Part shown: positions 1 to 8,751 of the stretch, one piece after another
Position numbering within the stretch: the stretch's first letter is position 1
How the letters are laid out: each line of letters starts with the position of its first letter
NCBI GenBank assembly: GCA_041395385.1
Contig: JAWLAN010000015.1
Coordinates: forward strand, 62,001 to 126,000
Length of the DNA stretch: 64,000 nt
Source: JAJVHZ01 sp041395385
Lineage (GTDB): Bacteria > Pseudomonadota > Gammaproteobacteria > JAJPIJ01
Direction of reading: 5' to 3'
Position numbers and translations under genes: made by a program
Notes under the pieces: model-generated
What the model was told of the DNA's origin: nothing
Database searches by the model: none
What the model saw: the letters and a program-made list of their open reading frames with translations, nothing else

Positions 1-750
1 AACGACATACGCAGCAGCGTCGAGGTCGTCGACGACATACACGCGCTGAAGGCCAGCATCGCGGGCAACCTCGAATCGCTGCACAAGGGCGTGGATGAGT
101 TCATGACGTCGGCGCGGGAGCGCAGCGAGCAGACCGAGGAACTGCTTACGCTGCTGAACGGGCAGCTGCACACGCTGGAAGGGGAGACCAAGAAACTCCG
201 CGAGGGGATAGAACAGGAGCGCGAACGCGCCAGCACCGACGCTCTCACCGGGGTGGCGAACCGCCTCGGCTTCGAGGCCTTCCACGCCCACGAGTTCGCG
301 CGCTGGCAGCGTTACGGCGGAGACCTCTCGCTCATCATCGGTGACATCGACCATTTCAAGCTCATCAACGACGAACACGGGCATCTGGCCGGGGACAAGG
401 TACTGAAAACGGTCGCAGACCAATTGCGCTCCCAGCTTCGCGAATCCGATCTGATGGCGCGCTACGGCGGAGAGGAGTTCGTCGTTCTGCTCCCCAACAC
501 CAGCCTCGATCAAGCCAACGCCGTTGCCGAGAAGCTGCGTCGCCATCTGGAGTGCTGCCGCTTTCATTCGCGCGAGAAGATCGTTCCGGTGACCTTGTCG
601 GCAGGCGTTGCCACCTACCGCACGGGAGACGGCAAGGACGCCGCGCTCGAGCGTGCAGACCGCGCGCTGTACCTCGCCAAGCGCATGGGGAGAAACCGGA
701 TCGCCAGCGAGGGCGACCTCCAACAGCGCGACCAGACGGTCGCGGGCTGA
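1..750 (+). CDS. Diguanylate cyclase (GGDEF domain), 5'-truncated by window edge
   Basis: The reading frame is open from base 1, so the gene begins before the window; about 249 residues are visible. The first 75 or so are charged and helical, likely a coiled-coil linker from an upstream sensory part. The rest is a complete GGDEF domain that would make cyclic di-GMP from two GTP. The active-site signature reads GGEEF (about 466-480), a common active variant. Five residues before it is RESD, which fits the RxxD inhibitory site for product feedback. The sensory input domain is outside the window, so the signal is unknown. It faces the convergent protease gene that ends at 760. Confidence 0.93.
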   Translation, partial: NDIRSSVEVVDDIHALKASIAGNLESLHKGVDEFMTSARERSEQTEELLTLLNGQLHTLEGETKKLREGIEQERERASTDALTGVANRLGFEAFHAHEFARWQRYGGDLSLIIGDIDHFKLINDEHGHLAGDKVLKTVADQLRSQLRESDLMARYGGEEFVVLLPNTSLDQANAVAEKLRRHLECCRFHSREKIVPVTLSAGVATYRTGDGKDAALERADRALYLAKRMGRNRIASEGDLQQRDQTVAG

Positions 751-759
751 CGGCTTTAA

Positions 760-2238
760 TCACCCGCCGGCGTCGCGTCGCCACGCCAGCGCATAACGCC
801 AAAGGAAGGTCTCCTCGCCGTTTCCCGGTCGCACGACGATGCGGTAGTCGTGGCCCGGGGTAAGCTCGAGCCGGATGGTCTCGGTGTTCTCCGCCCAGCT
901 CGCCGACACGGCAACCCGCCTTGCTTCCGTGTCGTCGAAAAGCTCGAGGTCCAGGTCCACGAGTTCCGGCTCGCCCGCAAACGCCGTGGCGGAATCCGTC
1001 GAGATGCGGACATTCCACGCCAGCGTCGCCGTGAGCCAGCGGTGCCGCCGGCCGGCGCGGAAATGGTAGTTGGCCACCCCGTTGCTTCCGGCCTCGCCGC
1101 CGAATTCATCGTCGAAATCGTACCCGTAGGGCTTGATGGCCCCGCCGCGACCGCGATCGTCCTCGGCGCTGCGCTGCTCCCCACCGCTCAGGATCGCGTA
1201 GCTGTTGAGTATGTCGACCTGACCCGCGCCATAGATCCTATCCAGTCCATTGGCGCTACGGCGACCCAGCTCCTGGCGATAATCGAATTTCCCGTTGCCG
1301 GTCCGGAACTGGCGGCTGGCTCCGGCCATCAGCAGGGCCTTGATCACCTCCGGGCGCGCCCCGTCGGGCAGTACTCCGCCGTCGAGCGTTCGCACGGTGC
1401 TCCGCGAGAATGCCGCCCAGCGCTGCGCCGTTTGCGCGATAGCGGCGGCCGCGGCGGCGACGACGGGGGTCGCGGCGCTCGTGGTATCCATCGGCGCCAC
1501 GAGCAGCGGCATGGTCCTTCCCTCCCGATAGACACTGTCAATCTCCGCGGTGCCCGAGCCGTGCCTGCCGTCGCTGCGCCCTACGGACACCACGTTGAAC
1601 GCATTGCCGAGCAGAGGCGGCGAGGGGTCCCCGTTGCCGACCCCGACCACGTGTAGATTGCGATCGGCATTGATACTCCAGTCCAGCCGCCGCAGCATCT
1701 CGCTGTCGTACACGGGACTGCCCGTGGAGCCCACCCAGCTGTGATTGACGACGCGGGCGTTCATCTGCGCGGGAAAGTAGGTCGAGCCGGTGCGCAGCAC
1801 GTCCCGCATCCAGTCGGTGGCACTGTACAGGTCGATATCCGTTGCCGCCGAAGCCATGGAACTGGACACCCCGTAGAGCAACCGGCCGACGCCCGTCGCG
1901 TGGCCCGAGACCCCGCCCTCGCCCATGGTAGTCGCGAACTGGAGCCGCTTGCCCTCGAAATCACCGTCATCGACGTCCGGCCACCATGCGCCGGAAGATG
2001 CAAACTGCCACAGCCCGGGCCTGCTCAACAATGGCGCCTCGACCTGGGCAATGCGTATACCTCGTCCATCCGGCGTGTTGGTCCCCAGCACCTGTTCGAG
2101 AAGACGGTAACCGATGATCTCGCGATAATCCGCCGCCCGGGCGCCGTAGCCGACGCCGAGCAGCAAGAGCAGCGCCGTTACCGCCATCACCCCCGGTCGG
2201 CGCCCGACGCGCCGCGGCGCGGGCCTAGATTGCCCCAC
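760..2238 (-). CDS. Secreted subtilisin-like (S8-type) serine protease homologue
   Basis: About 492 residues from a GTG start at 2238, chosen because an AGAGGG sits a few bases upstream and the N-terminus then forms a signal peptide (basic stretch, hydrophobic run, ARA-AD cleavage). An ATG at 2187 is the alternative. The S8 triad context is visible but divergent: IRIAQVEAP where the Asp motif is expected (Glu in place of Asp), SGHATGVG for the His motif, VVNHSWV for the oxyanion region and TTSAATPVV for the Ser motif. A beta-rich C-terminal domain of about 150 residues ends the protein. It would act outside the cytoplasm. It is divergent from the zinc peptidase at 2306. Activity is uncertain because of the Asp change. 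Confidence 0.82.
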   Translation of the reverse strand: MGQSRPAPRRVGRRPGVMAVTALLLLLGVGYGARAADYREIIGYRLLEQVLGTNTPDGRGIRIAQVEAPLLSRPGLWQFASSGAWWPDVDDGDFEGKRLQFATTMGEGGVSGHATGVGRLLYGVSSSMASAATDIDLYSATDWMRDVLRTGSTYFPAQMNARVVNHSWVGSTGSPVYDSEMLRRLDWSINADRNLHVVGVGNGDPSPPLLGNAFNVVSVGRSDGRHGSGTAEIDSVYREGRTMPLLVAPMDTTSAATPVVAAAAAAIAQTAQRWAAFSRSTVRTLDGGVLPDGARPEVIKALLMAGASRQFRTGNGKFDYRQELGRRSANGLDRIYGAGQVDILNSYAILSGGEQRSAEDDRGRGGAIKPYGYDFDDEFGGEAGSNGVANYHFRAGRRHRWLTATLAWNVRISTDSATAFAGEPELVDLDLELFDDTEARRVAVSASWAENTETIRLELTPGHDYRIVVRPGNGEETFLWRYALAWRRDAGG

Positions 2239-2305
2239 AAGAGCCCTCTCACCCTGCCATTGGCGGTAAGATAGCCGGGACCAATCAAACCGGGGGCAGC
2301 GGAGA

Positions 2306-3202
2306 ATGCGTTGGGAACGGGGTACCAGTCGCGGCAACATCGAGGACCGGCGCGGCGGTGGGATCAGCATCGGTGGCGGCGGGATTCGACTGGGATTGGG
2401 AGGCATGGCCATACTGCTGGTCCTAAGCCTGCTCACCGGCAGAAATTTCTTTGCCATCCTCGGTCCGGGCGGCGGCGTCGGCCTGCCCACGGAGCAGGGA
2501 GGCGAACCATACCAGCCCACGCCGCAGGAAGAGGAGATGGTGGACTTTGTCAGTTTCGTGCTCAATGACGTGCAGGATGTGTGGGGCAGCGTGCTGCCGC
2601 GCGCCACAGGGCAGCAGTACCAGGATGCGCGTCTCGTGCTGTTCAACGGCACCGTGCAGTCCGGATGCGGCTACGCCCAGTCGCAGATGGGACCGTTCTA
2701 CTGTCCACTCGATCAACGCGTTTACATCGATCTCGGTTTTTACCAGGAAATGAAGAGCCGTTTTGGCGCGCCGGGTGATTTCGCCCAGGCATACGTACTG
2801 GCGCACGAGGTCGGACATCACGTTCAGAATCTTCTGGGCATTGCCGAAAAGGTCCACGAGCTCCGTCAGACCAATCCCGAGGCCTCAAATGTCCTGTCGG
2901 TGCGCATGGAGCTGCAGGCCGACTGCCTCGCAGGCATATGGGCCCATTCCACGCGGCAGCGCAACCTGCTGGAGGCCGGCGACGTCGAGGAGGGCATGAA
3001 TGCGGCCGCCGCAGTGGGCGATGACCGCATCCAGAGACAGGCGACCGGAACGATCAGTCCCGAGGACTGGACGCACGGGTCCTCGAAACAGCGGGTCGCG
3101 TGGTTCATGCAAGGTTACCAATCCGGCGACGTCAACAGCTGCGACACGTTCAATTCCGAGTTGGCGGCGGATCGGGACAGCGCCGGCGGGAGCCTGTTCT
3201 AG
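2306..3202 (+). CDS. ypfJ: YpfJ-family neutral zinc metallopeptidase
   Basis: 298 residues, the usual length for this family. A cytoplasmic N-terminus with a Gly/Arg-rich stretch precedes one membrane segment (about residues 33-52), so the catalytic part is probably periplasmic. The zincin motif HEVGH is present in LAHEVGHHVQ, and a later ELQADCLAGIW segment matches the conserved downstream Glu/Asp region of the family. The substrate is not known for this family. The gene is divergent from the subtilisin-like protease, with 67 bp between the two starts, so the two may share a regulatory region. The name is by family resemblance. Confidence 0.9.
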   Translation: MRWERGTSRGNIEDRRGGGISIGGGGIRLGLGGMAILLVLSLLTGRNFFAILGPGGGVGLPTEQGGEPYQPTPQEEEMVDFVSFVLNDVQDVWGSVLPRATGQQYQDARLVLFNGTVQSGCGYAQSQMGPFYCPLDQRVYIDLGFYQEMKSRFGAPGDFAQAYVLAHEVGHHVQNLLGIAEKVHELRQTNPEASNVLSVRMELQADCLAGIWAHSTRQRNLLEAGDVEEGMNAAAAVGDDRIQRQATGTISPEDWTHGSSKQRVAWFMQGYQSGDVNSCDTFNSELAADRDSAGGSLF

Positions 3203-3278
3203 CGGGAAAGCGCGGCCGTCACTATCCTGCGGCCGCCGCCGGTGCGCAGGTTAGCCGCGACGCGGCATCGGAATCTGC

Positions 3279-4361
3279 CTACCCGGTCGCGGACTGCATC
3301 TGTGCCTGCAGGCGGCGCGCCCGTGCCGCCGAAGCGAACTCCCGCAGCAGCGGCTCGGTGTCGGCCCAGCTCATGCACGCGTCCGTGATGCTCTGCCCGT
3401 AGATGAGCGGCTTGCCGGGTTTGAGGTCCTGACGGCCGCCCACCAGGTGGCTCTCCAACATGACGGCGAAGATGCGCGCCTCGCCGGCTGCCACCTGCCG
3501 CGCCACGTCGTGACCGACCTCGACCTGGCGCTCGTGGCTTTTCTCGCTGTTAGCGTGACTGCAGTCGATGCACAGCAGCGGCCGCAGACCGGCCCTGGCG
3601 AGCTTGCCAGCGGCGTCGTCGACGCTGGCCGCATCGAAGTTCGGCCGGCGACTGCCGCCGCGGAGGATCACGTGGCAATCGGGATTGCCGGAAGTCGCCA
3701 GGATCGCCGAGTGCCCCTGCTTGGTCACGCCAAGGAAGTGATGTGGGTGGGACGCGGCCTTGACCGCGTCGATCGCGACCTGCAGACTGCCGTCGGTGGA
3801 GTTCTTGAAGCCTATGGGACATGACAGGCCGGAGGCCAGCTCACGGTGCACCTGACTCTCGGTCGTGCGTGCGCCAATCGCGCCCCAGGCGACGAGGTCC
3901 GCGATGTACTGGGGACTGATCGGATCCAGAAACTCCGTGCCGGTCGCCACGCCCATCTCGTTCAGGTCAACTAGCAAGCGGCGCGCGACGCGCAAACCAT
4001 CGTTGATTCGGAAGCTCTCGTCGAGACCCGGGTCGTTTATGAGCCCCTTCCAACCCACCGTGGTGCGCGGCTTCTCGAAGTAGACACGCATGACGATGAG
4101 CAGATCCTCGGACAGCTCATTGATCAGCGTCTTCAGCTTGCCCGCATATTCGCGCGCCGCGTCGGTGTCGTGGATCGAACACGGCCCGGTGATCACCAGC
4201 AGCCTGTCGTCACCGCCGTTGAGGATGTCTTGTATGGCGACGCGGGTGCCCGCCACCGTTCTCGCCGCGCGCTCGCTTATCGGCACCTCGGCGCAAAGCT
4301 GCGCGGGCGGAATGACTTCCTGGGTGGAACGAATTCTGAGATCGTCTGTTCTGGTTGACAT
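3279..4361 (-). CDS. aroG: 3-deoxy-7-phosphoheptulonate synthase (DAHP synthase, type I)
   Basis: 360 residues, typical of the AroF/AroG/AroH class. It condenses phosphoenolpyruvate and erythrose 4-phosphate in the first step of the shikimate pathway. Diagnostic segments include VITGPCSIHD (metal-binding Cys), MRVYFEKPRTTVGWKG, GARTTESQVHRELASGLS and LRGGSRRPNF. The N-terminal extension that carries allosteric aromatic amino acid binding in these enzymes is present, but the isozyme type cannot be told from sequence by eye; aroG is a best-guess label. aroK and aroB, later steps of the same pathway, lie at 26918-28539. The gene stands alone, divergent from the lipoprotein gene at 4421. Confidence 0.96.
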   Translation of the reverse strand: MSTRTDDLRIRSTQEVIPPAQLCAEVPISERAARTVAGTRVAIQDILNGGDDRLLVITGPCSIHDTDAAREYAGKLKTLINELSEDLLIVMRVYFEKPRTTVGWKGLINDPGLDESFRINDGLRVARRLLVDLNEMGVATGTEFLDPISPQYIADLVAWGAIGARTTESQVHRELASGLSCPIGFKNSTDGSLQVAIDAVKAASHPHHFLGVTKQGHSAILATSGNPDCHVILRGGSRRPNFDAASVDDAAGKLARAGLRPLLCIDCSHANSEKSHERQVEVGHDVARQVAAGEARIFAVMLESHLVGGRQDLKPGKPLIYGQSITDACMSWADTEPLLREFASAARARRLQAQMQSATG

Positions 4362-4420
4362 GACAGTGTCCTCGACAAACTGGTATTGTAAGCGAGCTTC
4401 TCCTCGCCCCGCACCTGAAA

Positions 4421-5137
4421 ATGCGCCTCATCGCCCCTTGCCCGCCGGCTATCCTACTGATGCTTGTTCTGCCTGGTTTTCTCGGCGCGTGCGGCCGGGC
4501 GACCAACGCATATTACCCGCTCGAGGAGGGCCTGCATTGGCGGTACGACATCCACGTCGTGACGATGGATGGTCCCCAGAGGAAGAAGTATCTGGTCGCG
4601 AACCTGCCGCCAGCGCGCCATGAGGGTCAGGTTCTGAACGTGCGCGCGAGCGCCGATGGCCGCTACACCTACTACCGCGTCGAGCCGGCCGGCGTCGTGC
4701 GCATAGGCGAATTCGCGCCGGACTCGCCGCTGCAGATCTACACCACCCCGCGTCTCGTGCTCCCCGCAAGCACCGATAAGCCCGTCTCCTGGACCGACAC
4801 CGAGTTCACGGTCACCCTCGAGCACACCGGCCCGCCAGAGCACTCTCTCAATCGAATCACCGTGCCGGTGGACCTGCACTATCGCATCGAGGCCACCGAT
4901 GACGAGGTCGCCGTCCCGGCCGGGACGTTCAAGAACTGTGTGCGCGTTCGGGGCGTCGGAACGACTTCGAAGAACGTCGGTTTTTACGTCGGCCAGACGA
5001 ACATCCGCGTGGAGAACACCGAGTGGTACGCGCCAGGCGTCGGTCTCGTGAAGGCGGTGCGCGAGGAAACGACCACCAGCACCGTGCTGCCTCGCGGTTC
5101 CTACGAGCTCACCCTGACCGACTTCACTCGCGACTGA
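4421..5137 (+). CDS. Predicted lipoprotein of unknown function
   Basis: 238 residues. The N-terminus is a lipoprotein signal peptide: MRLIAPCPPAILLMLVLPGF followed by the lipobox LGAC, so the mature protein would start at Cys24 and be lipid-anchored in the envelope. The rest is beta-rich with a YYPLEEGLHWRY segment near the mature N-terminus and a VAVPAGTFKNCVRVRG segment typical of uncharacterised secreted proteins. I do not recognise a named family with confidence. It overlaps the convergent dmeF-like gene by 14 bp at the 3' ends. Confidence 0.85.
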   Translation: MRLIAPCPPAILLMLVLPGFLGACGRATNAYYPLEEGLHWRYDIHVVTMDGPQRKKYLVANLPPARHEGQVLNVRASADGRYTYYRVEPAGVVRIGEFAPDSPLQIYTTPRLVLPASTDKPVSWTDTEFTVTLEHTGPPEHSLNRITVPVDLHYRIEATDDEVAVPAGTFKNCVRVRGVGTTSKNVGFYVGQTNIRVENTEWYAPGVGLVKAVREETTTSTVLPRGSYELTLTDFTRD

Positions 5138-6089
5138 CCTGCGCGACCCGACCGCCAGGCGCCTGGGTTACCTGCACGGTAACGTGAACGAGGCGGACCA
5201 CACCCTCCAGCAGCCGCCGGTAGTAGTCGGGCGGCTGCGGGGCAGTGCTCTCAACCTCGACGATGGCGGCCATCTGGTTCGGCGCGATGTGCCAGATGTG
5301 CAGGTCCGCGACGCGATGTGCTCCGTCGCGTTCCACCGCATCGCGCATTGCCCGCTCGGTCGCCTCGTCGGCGCGTCTGTCGAGCAGTATCCCGGCGCTG
5401 TCTCGCAGCAGGCCGTAGCACCAGCGCGCAATCACCAGCGCACCGACGATACCCATGAGCGAATCCATCCATATCCACCCCAACAGCTTGCCACAGCCCA
5501 GCGCGATCAAGGCGAGCACGGACGTCAGCGCATCGGCGAGCACGTGCAGATACGCGGCGCGAAGGTTGTGATCATGCGCATGCGGATCGTGGGCGGCGTG
5601 TTGTTGCGGATCGACCGGCGGGCGGGAGTCCGCTTCGCCGTGGTCGTGCAGCCACCAGGCGCTGAGCAGATTGACGAGCAGTCCGAGCACGGCTATGGCG
5701 ATCGCCTCGTTGAACTCGATGCTGCCCGGTCTGAACAGGCGCGCGGAAGACTCCAGGGCCATGAAGACGGCGACCACCATCAATGCGACTCCGCTGGCGA
5801 AGCCGCCCAACACCCCGAACTTGCCCGTGCCGAAGGTATAGACCGGACTGTCCGCATGGGCGCGCGCATAGCGATAGGCGAGCGCGGTGATGCCCAATGC
5901 CGCCACGTGGGTCGCCATGTGCCATCCGTCGGCCAGCAGGGCCATCGAACCGAAGGCGATGCCGCCGACTATCTCCGCAATCATCATGACCGCGGTGAGC
6001 GCAATCACGCGAATCGTGCTGCGCTCGGCGCTGGCGTGCAGCGCCTCGGCATCGAATCGATAGTAGCACTGACGATCGGCTTTCATCAT
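5124..6089 (-). CDS. dmeF: Cation diffusion facilitator, DmeF-type (Co/Ni efflux)
   Basis: 321 residues with a CDF architecture: six hydrophobic segments and a cytoplasmic C-terminal domain. The metal-site motifs of the transport core are visible as ADGWHMATH and HVLADALTSV. Between the fourth and fifth segments there is a His-rich loop (HDHGEAD and HAAHDPHAHDHN), as expected for members that export cobalt, nickel or cadmium. It would expel divalent metal from the cytoplasm in exchange for protons. The exact metal is inferred from the family only. The start is one of two adjacent ATG codons at 6089 and 6086. Confidence 0.92.
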   Translation of the reverse strand: MMKADRQCYYRFDAEALHASAERSTIRVIALTAVMMIAEIVGGIAFGSMALLADGWHMATHVAALGITALAYRYARAHADSPVYTFGTGKFGVLGGFASGVALMVVAVFMALESSARLFRPGSIEFNEAIAIAVLGLLVNLLSAWWLHDHGEADSRPPVDPQQHAAHDPHAHDHNLRAAYLHVLADALTSVLALIALGCGKLLGWIWMDSLMGIVGALVIARWCYGLLRDSAGILLDRRADEATERAMRDAVERDGAHRVADLHIWHIAPNQMAAIVEVESTAPQPPDYYRRLLEGVVRLVHVTVQVTQAPGGRVAQVSRE

Positions 6090-6131
6090 GGAACTGACGG
6101 CGCGCGGTCGGAACCGCGGGGATTCCGGCGG

Positions 6132-6527
6132 CTATAGCGCGGCAGCGCCGGCGGCCGCGATCTGGCCGTCCTCGGAAGACTTCACGCCGCTGATCCCGAT
6201 GGCGCCGACGATCTCATCCTCGAACACCAGCGGCACCCCCCCTTCCAGCGGCAGCATCCCGGGCATGGCAAGGTAGCCGTAGCGGCCGGCAGCGACCATC
6301 TCTTCCCAGATCCGCGTCGGCCGGCGGAACATCAGCGCGACCTTGGCCTTGGTTATCGCGACTTCAACGGATCCCAGCTGAACCTTCTCGCGCTGCAGAT
6401 AAATCAGGTGGCCTCCATCGTCGACGATGGCGATGACCACGTTCCAGTTGTTGCGTCGCGCCTCCGCCTCCGCCGCGGCGGCCACGCGCTTGGCGTCGTC
6501 CAGACCCAGGATCTTCTTCTCATACAT
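6132..6527 (-). CDS. GlcG/HbpS-like heme-degrading-domain protein
   Basis: 131 residues covering one GlcG/HbpS domain. Signature stretches are ALLDAKR-like GLDDAKRVAAAAEAEA at the start, VVIAIVDDGGHLIYLQR, and a C-terminal GGVPLVFEDEIVGAIGISG. Proteins of this fold bind heme, cobalamin or small oxidised ligands, and the role here is not known. The ATG at 6527 is chosen because GGAG lies 9 bases upstream; an ATG at 6536 is too close to it. The next upstream gene on this strand is the small secreted protein at 6707. Confidence 0.88.
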   Translation of the reverse strand: MYEKKILGLDDAKRVAAAAEAEARRNNWNVVIAIVDDGGHLIYLQREKVQLGSVEVAITKAKVALMFRRPTRIWEEMVAAGRYGYLAMPGMLPLEGGVPLVFEDEIVGAIGISGVKSSEDGQIAAAGAAAL

Positions 6528-6661
6528 GACGATCATCTCCAGCCGGTTGCAGACTCCGAAGTCGTATTCTCGCACAACACAAAGAGGGGGGTGCGTGGCC
6601 GCGTCGATGGGCGCCGGAAGCGTCCTCGAGGCCCTGCGCCGGGCGCGGGCTTGTGTCATGC

Positions 6662-6681
6662 GCCGGCGCGATCGCGCCGGC
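6662..6681. repeat. Perfect 20-bp palindrome between two leftward genes
   Basis: The two 10-base arms (GCCGGCGCGA and its complement) meet without a spacer. On the plus strand it is followed by a short T-run, but both flanking genes run leftward, so it is not an obvious terminator for either. It could be an operator, a hairpin that affects mRNA stability, or a GC-rich chance palindrome. Confidence 0.5.
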
Positions 6682-6706
6682 AGCGCTTTTCCGGGGTCCC
6701 GCCGGG

Positions 6707-7033
6707 CTAGCGACCGAGCTCGGCGGCAAGCTGCTGCACCGCCCGGAAAAAGCTCTCCTCGCGATTCTTGCTGCAGTGATCGGTCAACCAGTACTGCAGA
6801 CCCGAAGGGTCGATGGCGACGTCCCTGCCCTCCGGATTGGTGGCGTTGTATGCGCTGAGATAGCCCTGTGCCCACGAGATGAAGCCATTGATGGCGACGT
6901 CGGACTTCAGTGTCACGGCTTGAATGAAGTCGCCGCACTGCTTGGCGCCGCCGCCGGATATCGTCTGTGCGGGGGCGGGCGCGGCCAGCACGAGGCACAA
7001 GCCTGCAGCCGCACGGCAGATTCTTGAAAGCAT
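6707..7033 (-). CDS. Small secreted protein, HdeA/Rap1a-like layout
   Basis: 108 residues from ATG at 7033. A signal peptide is clear (MLSRICRAAAGLCLVLAAPAPAQ, cut near Ala-Gln). The mature part has two cysteines (KQCGDF and DHCSKN) separated by an all-helical segment containing GFISWAQGYLSAYN, a layout seen in small periplasmic HdeA and Rap1a/Tai-type proteins. The two Cys may form one disulfide. No specific function can be assigned. The longer upstream open frame has no signal peptide and is not preferred. Confidence 0.7.
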   Translation of the reverse strand: MLSRICRAAAGLCLVLAAPAPAQTISGGGAKQCGDFIQAVTLKSDVAINGFISWAQGYLSAYNATNPEGRDVAIDPSGLQYWLTDHCSKNREESFFRAVQQLAAELGR

Positions 7034-7385
7034 CGTCTCGTATCTCTCCAGTGTCCAGGTGTCGATTCTACATAAGGCGACGGCCCGCATCACCGATGCC
7101 TGCCGCGCGTCGGCGCCAATACCTGTGACAAGCGCATAAGGCGCTTGTTTCACGGGAACTGCACTCGGAGAATGGCGGGCTCGAGGCCCGCATGCACGGC
7201 GCAGCCCCGCTGAACTCCCGTTCCCTCGGCTTGGGCGAAAACATCCCCTCCGTACCGCCCCGCCGCAGCCAGACCGATCCCGCGCGGTCACGCCCACGGA
7301 CGCCAGCAGCCCTGGCCGGTTCCGTTGCGCGCGGCCAGTGCCTATACTCGCGCCCTCCGGATCGGGGGCATTGAACCGACATCTC
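7034..7385. other. Intergenic region between two divergent genes
   Basis: No convincing gene in this 352-bp stretch. It should hold promoters for the small secreted protein (left) and yrfG (right). One short hairpin is visible at 7175-7191 (GCGGGC and GCCCGC with a 5-base loop), with no T-run on the plus strand. I see no clear sigma-70 boxes. Confidence 0.5.
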
Positions 7386-8042
7386 ATGGTTGATTGGGAC
7401 CGCATCGACACCGTATTGCTCGACATGGACGGGACGCTGCTCGACCTTTACTTCGACAGCTACCTGTGGAAGGAGCACCTACCCAGGCGCTTTGCCGAAC
7501 GCAATGCGCTGGACCTGGAAACCGCCAAACGCGAGATCGCCCCACGCATCCGGGCGCGCGAAGGCACGCTGCAGTGGTATTGCCTGGATCACTGGACGGC
7601 GGAGCTGGGCATCGACATATCGGCCCTGGAACGGGAAGTCGCTCATTTGATCGCGGTGCGACCGCACGTTCCGGATTTCCTGCAGTTCCTGCGCAGCCGC
7701 GGGATCGAGGTGGTTCTCACCACGAACGCCCACAGGCGCAGCCTCGCCCACAAGCTCGATCGCACCGGCATCGGAGCCTTTTTCGACCACATAGTCAGCT
7801 CGCACGATTTTGGGGTTCCGAAGGAGCAGACGGCGTTCTGGGGCTGCCTGCACTCGGCCGTGCCCTACGCCCCGGACCGGACGCTGCTGGTCGACGACAA
7901 CCCCACGGTGCTGCGCTCCGCGCGCGACTTCGGCATACGTCACCTGCTCGCGATCAGGATGCCGGACAGCCGCGGGCAGCCGCGCGTCCACACCGATTTC
8001 GCGTGCATCGACAGTTTTCTCGACCTGCTGCCTCCGGCCTGA
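7386..8042 (+). CDS. yrfG: GMP/IMP nucleotidase YrfG (HAD superfamily)
   Basis: 218 residues from ATG at 7386, which fits the YrfG length and N-terminus (WDRIDTVLLDMDGTLLD). HAD motifs are in order: DMDGT with nucleophile Asp, a TTNAHR motif II, and LLVDDN as motif IV after the conserved Lys in GVPKEQ. Enzymes of this family dephosphorylate purine nucleotides such as GMP and IMP. The gene converges on trmB with 10 bp between them. An in-frame GTG at 7338 would add 16 non-conserved residues and is not preferred. Confidence 0.9.
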   Translation: MVDWDRIDTVLLDMDGTLLDLYFDSYLWKEHLPRRFAERNALDLETAKREIAPRIRAREGTLQWYCLDHWTAELGIDISALEREVAHLIAVRPHVPDFLQFLRSRGIEVVLTTNAHRRSLAHKLDRTGIGAFFDHIVSSHDFGVPKEQTAFWGCLHSAVPYAPDRTLLVDDNPTVLRSARDFGIRHLLAIRMPDSRGQPRVHTDFACIDSFLDLLPPA

Positions 8043-8052
8043 ACACGCACCG

Positions 8053-8751
8053 TCAGCCGCGGCCGTACACGAAGTCCCGTACGACGTGCCCGAGTCGACC
8101 TCCGCGGCGCTCGTACCGCGTCGGCGGCCGCCATGCCGGGCGGGGCGCATACGCGGCCGGCGCAGCGAGATTGACCAGTCCACCGACCTGCGCCATCGCC
8201 TCGCCGATGTGATCGGCGTACTCCTGCCAGTCGGTGGCGATGAACAGCCTGCCGTTGGCGCGCAGGCGCTCGCGCAACGCGGCAATGAAGTCGGGCTGCA
8301 GCAGGCGGCGTTTGTGGTGCCGCTTCTTCGGCCAGGGATCCGGGAAGAAGACGTAGATTTGATCGATGCTGGAGATGGAGATCTGGATGGCGACCGCCTC
8401 GACCGCGTCGCGGTTGAGGATGCGCAGATTTCGCAGTCCGAGCGCAGCGGCCCGCAGCATCAGGCTGCCCACGCCCGGGCGATGGACCTCGATGCCGAGA
8501 TAATTGTTGCCGGGGTTTGCCTGCGCGAGCGAAATAATGCAGTCCCCGTTGCCGCACCCGATCTCCAGATGACAAGGCGCATGGTTGCCGAAAAGTGCGA
8601 AAAGGTCGATCTCGGTGTCGGCGATCTGCACGCCGTAGCGCGGCGACAAATCCGCGAGCGCACGCGCCTGAGCCGGCGTCATGCGTCCTTCGCGGATGAC
8701 GAAGCTCCGCACCCGCCGCTGCGGCGGCCACGCCGACGTCGAGTCGATCAG
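8053..8751 (-). CDS. trmB: tRNA (guanine-N7)-methyltransferase TrmB
   Basis: About 232 residues. It methylates G46 of tRNA using S-adenosylmethionine. The SAM-binding motif is LEIGCGNGD and the hallmark FFPDPWPKKRHHKRR is intact. The N-terminus RRVRSFVIREGRMT matches the conserved start region of TrmB, so the start must lie at or before codon 8712 (GTG). A CTG at 8751 overlaps the thiG stop and has GAGGGG 8 bases upstream; it is reported as the start, but the exact codon is uncertain. The gene is translationally coupled to thiG by this overlap. Confidence 0.93.
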   Translation of the reverse strand: MIDSTSAWPPQRRVRSFVIREGRMTPAQARALADLSPRYGVQIADTEIDLFALFGNHAPCHLEIGCGNGDCIISLAQANPGNNYLGIEVHRPGVGSLMLRAAALGLRNLRILNRDAVEAVAIQISISSIDQIYVFFPDPWPKKRHHKRRLLQPDFIAALRERLRANGRLFIATDWQEYADHIGEAMAQVGGLVNLAAPAAYAPRPAWRPPTRYERRGGRLGHVVRDFVYGRG

